DNA of 64,000 bases from Halorussus lipolyticus (GTDB taxonomy: Archaea; Halobacteriota; Halobacteria; Halobacteriales; Haladaptataceae): the NCBI RefSeq assembly GCF_029338375.1, contig NZ_CP119804.1, positions 930,001 to 994,000 on the forward strand, written 5' to 3'. The translations under genes were made by a program, and so were the position numbers. Below, one piece after another: positions 57,379-64,000 of this stretch. Every line of letters starts with the position of its first letter. The first letter of the stretch is position 1. The notes beneath the pieces are model-generated. The model was not told the origin of the DNA. It saw nothing but the letters and a program-made list of their open reading frames with translations, and searched no databases.

Positions 57379-58852
57379 CGTAGTCCTCCTTGGTGGTCAA
57401 CACGGTTTCCGGGGACGGTTGTGACAGGTTCAACAACGCGACGTAGAGGCGCTTGCTGGACCGGTGCCAGCCGAGTTCCGCTGTGAGATACGACACGACG
57501 AACAGGACACCGACCGCGAGGTGGACGACAGTCAGTTCGGTCGGCGCGGTGGTCATCGGAACGTCAGCCAGTAGCGCCGAGATGGTCTCGAACAGGAACC
57601 CGTAGACGGCGATTGGTATCACGACGACGACCGGGAGGCCGACGAGTTTGAATCTCGGGAGGAGTTGAGACTGCTTGAGTACCTCGCGGGCCGCGTGTAG
57701 CGTCGTCAGAACCACTACCAGCGCGAGGAGAACGCCGGAGTCCAGTTTCGCCCCTTTGCCGGTGATTGCGACGAACAGTGCGCCACCGCCGATTGCGGCA
57801 CCGGTGCTGACGGCGAGGCCCGCCAATCCCAAGTCAGTACGGGCGGTTTCCGTCGGGGCCGTCTGTTCGACAGTGCCCCCCGACGAGAGGAACAGGTACG
57901 CCTTGTAGAAGCCGTGCAGGATGAGGTGAGTGATGGCGGCGGAGAAGAACCCGAGTCCGCACTGGAGGAGCATGAAGCCCATCTGGGCGATAGTCGAAGC
58001 CCCGAGTTTGCGTTTGATGTCGGGACGGACGAGCAGTAGCGCCTGCCCGAGTAGGGCACTAATCGCGCCGACGACGACGAGGACCGACATCGCAATCGAG
58101 ACATCGGCGAAGACCGGCGCGAAGCGAGTCAGCAGGATGCCACCGGCGTTGACGAACCCGGCGTGCATCAGGGCCGACGATGGGGTCGGTGCCGTCATCG
58201 ACGACAGCAACCAGTCGTGAAACGGGAACAGTGCCGACTGAATCATCGCGGTGAGGAACAACCCGCCGATAGCGAGCCAAGCGACCCCGGAGGGGAGGCT
58301 CCCGGACTGGGCGAGGATACCGGAGAGAGAACTGCTTCCCGTCGTCCAAGCGAGGAGCGCGAGGGTTCCACCGAGCAAGCCACTGCTTGCGACGAAGTAG
58401 CGGCGGGCGAGCGACCCAGCGGCCCGCGCTTGGTCCCAACCGCGAACGTGGCCGATGAGCGACGCCATCGCCAGCCCCATTCCCAACCACGCAACACCGA
58501 ACAGCACAACGTGGTCGGCCGCCGCCATCGTCATGACTGCGAGCGTGAACGCGAACGTCCGACCGAAGAACTGGTCGATGCGGGCGTCACCGGCCATGTA
58601 GCGCCGGGAGTAGGAGTGGACGATACCACTGAAGAACGTGACGACGGCCCAGACGACCGTCGTTAGCCCGTCCACGACGACGTAGCCCGCGAGGTGCCAC
58701 TCGGAGCCACCCCGGACCGAAACCGCGATGGTCGCCAGACTGAGCAAAAAGAGCGCCCAGACGCCGACAGTCGTCGCTCGCGGCACCACCGAGGCCGAGG
58801 GCGTCGTCTCCGGGAGTTGTACTGAGTCGTTCGGGTGTGATTGTCCAGTCAT
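57368..58852 (-). CDS. dabB: DabB, NuoL-like proton channel subunit
   Basis: 494 residues with about 13 membrane helices from the antiporter/NuoL-M-N family. Characteristic parts are FFSGIVHSYSRRYMAGD, LFPFHDWLLSSMTAPTPSSALMHAG and KLGASTIAQMGFMLLQCGLGFFSAAITHL with the His-containing helix. In DAB complexes it supplies the ion gradient coupling to DabA. It is the first gene of the operon. It replaces none of a respiratory complex: no other nuo gene is nearby. Confidence 0.92.
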   Translation of the reverse strand: MTGQSHPNDSVQLPETTPSASVVPRATTVGVWALFLLSLATIAVSVRGGSEWHLAGYVVVDGLTTVVWAVVTFFSGIVHSYSRRYMAGDARIDQFFGRTFAFTLAVMTMAAADHVVLFGVAWLGMGLAMASLIGHVRGWDQARAAGSLARRYFVASSGLLGGTLALLAWTTGSSSLSGILAQSGSLPSGVAWLAIGGLFLTAMIQSALFPFHDWLLSSMTAPTPSSALMHAGFVNAGGILLTRFAPVFADVSIAMSVLVVVGAISALLGQALLLVRPDIKRKLGASTIAQMGFMLLQCGLGFFSAAITHLILHGFYKAYLFLSSGGTVEQTAPTETARTDLGLAGLAVSTGAAIGGGALFVAITGKGAKLDSGVLLALVVVLTTLHAAREVLKQSQLLPRFKLVGLPVVVVIPIAVYGFLFETISALLADVPMTTAPTELTVVHLAVGVLFVVSYLTAELGWHRSSKRLYVALLNLSQPSPETVLTTKEDYDDA

Positions 58853-59114
58853 CGTTCGTATTCGCTACCTGCCAGCACAGACCGTCAGGTCCCCCGTGGC
58901 GGGAGACTGTACAACCGGGCTGGCCATCTCTGTATGCTTGTACGAACAGACTGGTTATTATAGGCTTTGATTTTACCATATTGTTCCAAATACGGGCGCA
59001 GAATAACGTGATGGTCGATAATGAAGGATTCTGGAGATGGATTCCGTTTCTGGCGACCGATACCCTAACCGCAGAAGACGAACTCGCTCGCCGAAGCGAC
59101 CGACTCGCGGACGC
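58853..59114. other. Intergenic region between dabB and the Lrp-type gene
   Basis: 262 bp. It holds the dabB promoter and leader. A weak plus-strand ORF (59011-59172) starts here and runs into the Lrp gene antisense; I do not accept it as a gene. A GTATGCTTGTAC imperfect dyad near 58932-58943 might bind a regulator. Confidence 0.45.
58952..58963 (-). promoter_or_regulatory. TATA box of the dabBA operon
   Basis: The minus strand reads CCTATAATAACC, 100-111 nt before the dabB ATG. The predicted leader is about 75-85 nt, long for this genome, so post-transcriptional or factor control is possible. Confidence 0.5.
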
Positions 59115-59597
59115 CTACTCGTCTGCCGATTTCGACTCCGCGGAGAAGTCGTCGAAGGGCGTCCGCTCGTGACTGCGGACGAGAACTTCGTCGGCGACTG
59201 TCAGGTCCATGTCGAGGAGTTCCTGCGCGACTGGCGTAATGTCGTCGTCAGTTTCGCCGACGGCCGTCACGAGCAGGTTCTTCTCGCCGGTGACGAGTTC
59301 TTGGACGGAAACGACCCCCGGAATTTCGAGAATCTCGTCGATGAGTTCGCCCCGTTCCGGAATCGGTGCCGTACAGAACAGGAGCATCCGGAGCGGGTAC
59401 CCCGATTTCTGATAATCCACGTCGGCGCTGTAGCCCTTGATGACTCCCTCGGACTCCAGTCGCTGGATGCGCTTGCGAACCGTACTCGAGGACGCTTCGG
59501 TACGGTCGGCAATCTCGGACGACGAGAGGTTTCGCGCCTCCGCTTGGAGTGCGGAGAGAATTTCTCTATCGACATCATCGAGATTGTACTCGGCCAT
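59115..59597 (-). CDS. lrp: Lrp/AsnC-family transcription regulator
   Basis: 160 residues. The HTH is LDDVDREILSALQAEARNLS and then EIADRTEASSSTVRKRIQRL. The ligand-binding RAM domain follows with IDEILEIPGVVSVQELVTGE. The ATG at 59597 gives the standard AEYNLDDVDREIL start; seven further codons upstream are possible. It lies on the same strand between the carbonic anhydrase gene and dabBA. A role in regulating carbon uptake is an inference from position. Gene end lies 262 nt from the dabB start. Confidence 0.93.
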   Translation of the reverse strand: MAEYNLDDVDREILSALQAEARNLSSSEIADRTEASSSTVRKRIQRLESEGVIKGYSADVDYQKSGYPLRMLLFCTAPIPERGELIDEILEIPGVVSVQELVTGEKNLLVTAVGETDDDITPVAQELLDMDLTVADEVLVRSHERTPFDDFSAESKSADE

Positions 59598-59668
59598 GCC
59601 TCCTGCTTGCTCTCGCAAATATAAGGGGCTTCGGCCTGCTGTGAATCGGCTTCCACTCGAACGACCGT

Positions 59669-60349
59669 TTAGTACTCCCAGAGTCGCCGGATTCGGTCCT
59701 CGATTTCCGGATGCTCGTCGCGCAGGACCTCGACCGAGGTTTCGCCGTCCACGTTGACGACCTGCACCTCGCCGCGGCGCTCGGAGTAGACGTCTTGGAA
59801 GTCGTAGACGACGCCGACGACGGTGGTGTCGTCGGGCACGTCGTCGCTCTCGCGCAGGAACTCGACCTGCCTATCGACGTTGTACTCGACCAGTCGGTTG
59901 ACGGCCTCGGTCCGGTCCGCGTCGTCGGGGAGGGCCTCGACGCCGGATTCGAGACGGGATTTCAGCAGGCCGATGCAGTGTTCGATGCCCGCGGGTTCCG
60001 AGAGGCCCACGGTCAGGTCGTCGTAGGTCGCCGTGACGGCCCCGCAACCGGTGTGGCCGACGACGACGGCAGTGTCGGTGCCGGTGTGTGCAATAGGGTA
60101 CAGCACGTCCCCGGAGACGGCCTCACCCGCCGCGGTTTGCTGGACGACGCGGTTGCCGATGTTGCCGCAGGTAAAGATGCGTCCGGGCGTCTCGTTTCCC
60201 CACATCGCGTCCTGTAGAACTCGGGAGTCCGAGCAACAGACGGTGACGACATCGGGGTGCTGGGAGTCCTGCACGCCGTCGAACCGGGACTGGAACTCGT
60301 CGGCGTGGCCGGCGTTGCGCTCGAGGAGGTCGAGGAGCGTCTGGTTCAT
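59669..60349 (-). CDS. Beta-class carbonic anhydrase
   Basis: 226 residues. Zinc ligands C39, H99 and C102 and the D41/R43 dyad are visible in VTVCCSDSRVLQDAMW and VVVGHTGCGAVTATYD. The FTCGNIGNRVV segment completes the active site. It interconverts CO2 and bicarbonate in the cytosol. Next to an inorganic carbon transporter and its likely regulator, it probably keeps the bicarbonate pool available for carboxylases. Confidence 0.95.
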   Translation of the reverse strand: MNQTLLDLLERNAGHADEFQSRFDGVQDSQHPDVVTVCCSDSRVLQDAMWGNETPGRIFTCGNIGNRVVQQTAAGEAVSGDVLYPIAHTGTDTAVVVGHTGCGAVTATYDDLTVGLSEPAGIEHCIGLLKSRLESGVEALPDDADRTEAVNRLVEYNVDRQVEFLRESDDVPDDTTVVGVVYDFQDVYSERRGEVQVVNVDGETSVEVLRDEHPEIEDRIRRLWEY

Positions 60350-60415
60350 AGTTGTGTGAACGACGGTCTTGCAAATAGATTCCTGTGTTCGTAGTGAGGC
60401 GAGGAGGGCGACGTT

Positions 60416-60802
60416 TCAGTCCTCGGCGGTCGGTTCGAGGGAGACTCTCGACACGTCGATTTCCTCGTAGTCCTTTTCGGACGCGAGTACGTCCAGACCC
60501 CGCGTTTCGGCGGTCGCGGCGTGGAACGCATCGAACGGCGTCATCCCCTCGTCGTAGTAGCTGACGGCCTTCAGCACGATTTGCGTCTCCTCCTCGTCGC
60601 GGACGGGGACGAGTTCGAGGAGGTTCGCCACCAGCGGGAGATAATCGAACTTGTGTCTCTCTCGGGCAAGGACGAGTTCGAGATACGAGTACGGCGAGGT
60701 CTCTACGTCGTGTTCTTCGAGTGCCTCCTCGGCCGAGCGTTGCAACCAGTCGGAGTCCTTGGCGAGCGCGAGGAGGAAATCCGTCTCGACGTACACCGTC
60801 AT
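60416..60802 (-). CDS. vapC: PIN-domain toxin (VapC family)
   Basis: 128 residues. PIN acidic residues are present: D8 in VYVETDFLLALA, E in YSYLELVLARE, D in GMTPFDAFHAATA and the ASEKDYEE end. It is a predicted RNase toxin. The antitoxin gene precedes it with an ATGA overlap. Full acidic set suggests an active enzyme. Confidence 0.92.
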   Translation of the reverse strand: MTVYVETDFLLALAKDSDWLQRSAEEALEEHDVETSPYSYLELVLARERHKFDYLPLVANLLELVPVRDEEETQIVLKAVSYYDEGMTPFDAFHAATAETRGLDVLASEKDYEEIDVSRVSLEPTAED

Positions 60803-61044
60803 CCGTCGGTCTCCTCGCTCCGAGCGTCGGCCTTCGCCTCGGCTTCGATGTCGTCTCGAATCTCCTCGACGGACGCGTCGTGGAGGTCACCTGCGGCCTC
60901 TCGGACGGCGGAAAGCGGGTCGTCGGCGACCGGGATGAGTTCGATTCTGTCCTCGTATTCGACGATGTGGTACTTCTCCCCGTACTTCTGGCGCACGTCT
61001 TTCGGCAGATAGAGTCGCCCCTGCCGGTCCGTCTCTGTTGACAT
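60799..61044 (-). CDS. vapB: AbrB/MazE-type antitoxin (VapB)
   Basis: 81 residues. The swapped-hairpin AbrB DNA-binding part is TETDRQGRLYLPKDVRQKYG and YHIVEYEDRIELIPV. An acidic C-terminal helix (SVEEIRDDIEAEAKADARSE) would wrap around the toxin. It starts at 61044 by family length. It neutralises VapC and probably represses the operon. Confidence 0.9.
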   Translation of the reverse strand: MSTETDRQGRLYLPKDVRQKYGEKYHIVEYEDRIELIPVADDPLSAVREAAGDLHDASVEEIRDDIEAEAKADARSEETDG

Positions 61045-61134
61045 ACGTAATAGTTCGATGGAACGGTAGAAGAATTTTACCACTAATAACCTCTCTGTGG
61101 AACTAGCTGAGTTCAGAGAGAAAGCGCCAGCGAC

Positions 61135-61557
61135 CTATCGTCGCTCGGGACTGACCGAGCGTTGGGGCGGCGACGCCGAGTCGGGGGCCGACTCGTGGTA
61201 GAACGACAGTAGCTCCTCCAGTAGCACGGCGTCGCGCTCGTGGGGGTCGTAGTGGTGGTCGATGAAGTCCTCGGCGTCTTGGACGTTGCCCCGGAGCGCG
61301 TACTTTCGGATGACGAGGACCGATTCGAGAAACGAGACGCTGTCGGCGTCCGTGGGACCCGACGACTGGGCGATTAACTCGTCTTCGAGGGCCTCGAAGT
61401 CCAACGTCTCGGGTTCGTAGTCCGAGTCGAGTTGCGCGAGGACGTACTCCGAACAGAAGCGGTGGAACTCGGATTTGCTCTCCACGACGCCCTCCTCGAC
61501 GAGTGATTCGATTTCCTCGACCACGGATTCGGGAAATCGGACTGTACTCTTTACCAT
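61135..61557 (-). CDS. Ribbon-helix-helix protein
   Basis: 140 residues. The N-terminal about 45 residues form a CopG/MetJ-like RHH (VKSTVRFPESVVEEIESLVE, then SKSEFHRFCSEYVLAQL). A helical, acidic C-terminal domain of unknown type follows (LESVLVIRKYALRGNVQDAE, FIDHHYDPHERDAVLLEELL). It is a probable DNA-binding regulator. It lies next to VapBC on the same strand but with 90 nt between, so it is not clearly part of that system. Confidence 0.85.
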   Translation of the reverse strand: MVKSTVRFPESVVEEIESLVEEGVVESKSEFHRFCSEYVLAQLDSDYEPETLDFEALEDELIAQSSGPTDADSVSFLESVLVIRKYALRGNVQDAEDFIDHHYDPHERDAVLLEELLSFYHESAPDSASPPQRSVSPERR

Positions 61558-61734
61558 GCCAGTCCATTCTCAACGCTATTAGATAAAACTTGGCCACGAG
61601 TCGCTCGGACGCCGTTTCAGACCGGTTCAGATAAATTACGAGTCGGTGACGAGACCGGGACGCGACCCGGAACGGACCGGCGAGCGCACGACACTGCCCC
61701 CTACAACTTTAACTATTGATTGTATAGGATTCGT

Positions 61735-61905
61735 ATGACCACCTGCGAACAGTGCGGTGAGAAAATCGTCGGGACGCGGGGCTGTTCCTACTGCGAGGGC
61801 ATCTACTGCCCCGCGCATCAACTCCCCGAGAAACACGACTGTCCGGGCGTGAAGAACCTCGACAAGACCGGTGACCGCTTCGACAGCGGATTCGAGGAGT
61901 CGTAG
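61735..61905 (+). CDS. AN1-type zinc-finger protein, 56 aa
   Basis: 56 residues. CEQCGEKIVGTRGCSYC, then YCPAHQLPEKHDC shows the AN1 pattern with six Cys and two His. AN1 fingers in eukaryotes link to ubiquitin and stress; in haloarchaea many small versions exist without assigned roles. The ATG at 61735 is preceded by a TATA-like ACTTTAACTATT about 25 nt upstream. The rest of the protein is an acidic tail (DKTGDRFDSGFEES). Confidence 0.88.
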   Translation: MTTCEQCGEKIVGTRGCSYCEGIYCPAHQLPEKHDCPGVKNLDKTGDRFDSGFEES

Positions 61906-62040
61906 GTCAGCGCGCGGTCCGGCCGACGGGCGCGAGTCGCTAGCCGACCACCAGCAGTTCGTACTTCGATAGCAATCTATACCGTTCCTTTAGAATGCTT
62001 TTTATTTCCTAACCGGACGGTATTATTTCCGCAAGGGCGC

Positions 62041-62811
62041 TCAGAACCGCTCGGCGAGGCCGTCCAGCGCCTCGTGGTGTTCGGTCGTGTGCGGCGCGGT
62101 CAGCGGCGAGACGCTGATTTTGCCCTCGTAGACCGCCCGGCGGTCGGTCCCCTCGGGGTCGGGCAAGTTCTCGCCCTCCATCTGCCCCCACGTGTGGTCG
62201 TGGAGCGTGACCCGGCCGTTCTCCTCGGTGGCGTCCATGTCGTAGACGTGCGAGGGGCGCGTGACGACCATCGGCGTGTGGCCCTCGCTGGGCAAGGGCG
62301 CGTTGACGTTCAGATACTCGGCGTCCTCGAAGACGCCCGCGTCGGGGGTGTGTTCCACGAGGTAGCGCACCGCCTCGGCCACTTCGTCGTACTCCTCGAT
62401 ACTCGTCTCGCGGGGCCACTCGCTCTGTGGGATGTGGAGCGAGGCCGAGATGGCGGGGACCCCGAAGAAGGCGGCCTCGACGGCGGCGCTGACGGTGCCC
62501 GAGCGACCGAGGATGTGCGCGCCGATGTTCGCGCCCTCGTTGCACCCCGAGACCACGATGTCGGGGTAGGGACCGAGTTCGGCGAGGCCGGCCACCACGC
62601 AGTCGGTTGGGGTCCCTTCGACGGCGTAGCCCAGTTCGTGTTCGTGGACCGAGAACTCGTAGGTCATCGCCCGCCCGACCGCGCTCTGGTCGTCGGCGGG
62701 CGCGACGGTCGTGACGTTGCCGACCTCCGAGAGGGCGTCGTAGAGGGCGCGAATGCCGGGACTGTCAATCCCGTCGTCGTTCGTCAGGAGGATTTCGCGG
62801 GTCGCGGTCAT
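62041..62811 (-). CDS. surE: 5'/3'-nucleotidase SurE
   Basis: 256 residues. The SurE metal motif is LLTNDDGIDSPGI (both Asp) with SAVGRAMTY and VVSGCNEGANIGAHI (Ser/Asn). The C-terminal part has AEYLNVNAPLP. It dephosphorylates nucleoside monophosphates and related compounds. Length and start MTATREILLTNDDG match haloarchaeal homologues. The neighbours give no special context. Confidence 0.95.
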   Translation of the reverse strand: MTATREILLTNDDGIDSPGIRALYDALSEVGNVTTVAPADDQSAVGRAMTYEFSVHEHELGYAVEGTPTDCVVAGLAELGPYPDIVVSGCNEGANIGAHILGRSGTVSAAVEAAFFGVPAISASLHIPQSEWPRETSIEEYDEVAEAVRYLVEHTPDAGVFEDAEYLNVNAPLPSEGHTPMVVTRPSHVYDMDATEENGRVTLHDHTWGQMEGENLPDPEGTDRRAVYEGKISVSPLTAPHTTEHHEALDGLAERF

Positions 62812-62903
62812 GTGGAGACCTTACGCCGGGCGGTCAAAAGTCCTACCGCTCTCGATGTTCTGCCCGGCGAAATCATGTTCGAGAATCGTGGTAGCTACTC
62901 GAC

Positions 62904-64000
62904 TTACTTCCGCGCCGGATGGTCGTCGGCGAGTCGCGTCCGACCTTTCTCCTCGAAAAGATTTTCGCGGAGGGTGTCGCCCTCGTACTCGTCGCGGACC
63001 AGTCCGCGCTCCCGCAGGACGGGCACCACCATGTCCACGAAGTCCCGGAGGGTGCCCGGCCGGACGACCTCTTTGAGATTGAACCCGTCTACGCCGACCT
63101 CCTCGTACCAGTACTGGAGTTCGTCGGCGACCTGCTCGGGATTCCCGACGATGACCGGGGACGTGGACCCCAAGCCCGCGAACTCGGCGACTTCGCCCAC
63201 GGTCCAGTCGCGGTCGGGGTCGTTCTTGGTGAAGGCGTTGACCGCGCCCTGAATCGCGTCGGTCTCGATGTGTTCGACTTTCTGGTCGGGGTCCAACTCC
63301 GAGAAGTCCATGTCAATGAAACCGGCAAGTAATGCGAGGGTCGCCTCGTAATCAACGTTTTCGGCGTAGGTCTCGTACTTTTTCTGGGCGACCTCCTCGG
63401 TTTCGCCCACGATGGGGACCACGCCGGGGAAAAAGCGGAGTTCGTCGGGGTTTCGGCCGCGCTCCTCCGCGCGCGAGCGAAGGTCTTGAATATAATCCCG
63501 CACGCCGTCCTCGGTCGGTTGGCTGACGAAGACGGCCTCGGCGTTGTTCGCGGCGAAGTCCCGACCGCGGTCCGACGACCCGGCCTGATACAGGACCGGC
63601 GTGCGCTGAGGAGAGGGTTCACAACTGTGGGCGTCGGGGACTTCGAAGTACTCGCCCTCGAAGTCGATGTCGCGGACCTTCTCGGGGTCGGTGTAGATGC
63701 CCCGCTCCTTGTCGCGGACTACCGCGTCGTCGTCCCAGCTCTCCTCCCAGAGGCGGTGGCACACGTCCATGAACTCGTCGGCGCGGTCGTACCGGGTCTG
63801 GCGGTCCATGCGCTCGTCCAGTCCCAGATTCCGGGCCGCGCTTTCGAGGTACGACGTGACGATGTTGAACGCGACTCGGCCGTCGGTCACGTGGTCGAGC
63901 GTCGAGAGTTCGCGGGCGAGTTGGTAGGGGTGGACGTAGGTGGTCGAGCGCGTCACCGCGAATCCCAAATTGTCGGTGACGGTGGCCATCGCCGGGACGA
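62904..64000 (-). CDS. Flavin-dependent (LLM-class) monooxygenase, N-terminus outside window
   Basis: At least 365 residues; the frame is open to the window edge, and homologues start about 60-90 residues before the first ATG at 63989. The LLM/NtaA-SnaA type is shown by GFAVTRSTTYVHPYQLAREL, FNIVTSYLESAARNLG, VLYQAGSSDRGRDFAANNAE and the C-terminal VGVDGFNL. These enzymes use FMNH2 from a separate reductase to oxidise compounds such as chelators, alkanesulfonates or sulfur heterocycles. The substrate is unknown. Confidence 0.88.
   Translation of the reverse strand, partial: VPAMATVTDNLGFAVTRSTTYVHPYQLARELSTLDHVTDGRVAFNIVTSYLESAARNLGLDERMDRQTRYDRADEFMDVCHRLWEESWDDDAVVRDKERGIYTDPEKVRDIDFEGEYFEVPDAHSCEPSPQRTPVLYQAGSSDRGRDFAANNAEAVFVSQPTEDGVRDYIQDLRSRAEERGRNPDELRFFPGVVPIVGETEEVAQKKYETYAENVDYEATLALLAGFIDMDFSELDPDQKVEHIETDAIQGAVNAFTKNDPDRDWTVGEVAEFAGLGSTSPVIVGNPEQVADELQYWYEEVGVDGFNLKEVVRPGTLRDFVDMVVPVLRERGLVRDEYEGDTLRENLFEEKGRTRLADDHPARK

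Noticed and set aside
57368-58852. dabB read as a NADH dehydrogenase (NuoL/complex I) subunit
   Set aside because: No other nuo gene is nearby, and it directly precedes and overlaps dabA, which fixes it as a DAB component.
59011-59172. 53-codon plus-strand ORF between dabB and the Lrp gene
   Set aside because: It has some acidic character but runs 58 nt into the Lrp gene antisense, and I see no homologue-like motif. It was left out of the gene list.

Overview
The window comes from a halophilic archaeon (class Halobacteria). Supporting signs are high GC with AT-rich promoter patches, strongly acidic proteins, archaeal ribosomal proteins (L7Ae, S28e, L24e), an archaellin, AglB/AglJ N-glycosylation enzymes, the archaeal mevalonate branch (mevalonate kinase, isopentenyl phosphate kinase, GGPP synthase), TmcA, archaeal RNase J and a HalOD1 protein. 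Most genes have a TATA box about 25-35 nt before the start codon and little or no leader. I found no rRNA, tRNA, CRISPR array, transposase or prophage. The first and last genes run off the window.

Layout. 1-0.9 kb: end of phosphoglycolate phosphatase, then cutA with a translationally coupled mini membrane protein. 1.3-16.1 kb: a protein N-glycosylation region with aglB, a flippase, three further glycosyltransferases, an archaellin and aglJ. Four alkaline-phosphatase/sulfatase-superfamily enzymes are interleaved; all lack the sulfatase cysteine and share a C-terminal tail. 16.2-22.4 kb: acyl-CoA synthetase, thiolase plus OB-fold/DUF35 partner, a hydrolase and a Tat-exported protein. 23.0-28.0 kb: mvk-ipk-membrane protein-RNase J-idsA. 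28.3-30.9 kb: two regulators lying between idsA and gltX. 31.0-37.5 kb: gltX, a small zinc protein, HalOD1, tmcA, and the rpl7ae-rps28e-rpl24e-ndk operon with a kink-turn leader. 37.6-46.3 kb: GDPD, a sodium symporter with a mini partner, a penicillin-acylase-family protein, and a metE-like gene pair. 46.4-54.9 kb: hemK2-mscS-ksgA operon, cdc48, small zinc and hypothetical proteins, shikimate kinase and chorismate mutase. 54.9-60.3 kb: a DabAB inorganic-carbon uptake locus with an Lrp-type regulator and a beta-carbonic anhydrase. 60.4-64 kb: VapBC, a ribbon-helix-helix protein, an AN1 zinc finger, SurE, and part of a flavin monooxygenase.

The signals most worth a second look are these: the phosphatase-superfamily quartet inside the glycosylation region; a box C/D-type kink-turn abutting the Shine-Dalgarno sequence of the L7Ae gene; a family of structured intergenic repeats with a compensatory stem change and a potential three-way junction; a duplicated 44-bp promoter-like module; an octanucleotide tandem array between two divergent genes; a receiver domain with Glu at the phospho-acceptor position; and the DAB carbon-uptake locus next to a carbonic anhydrase.
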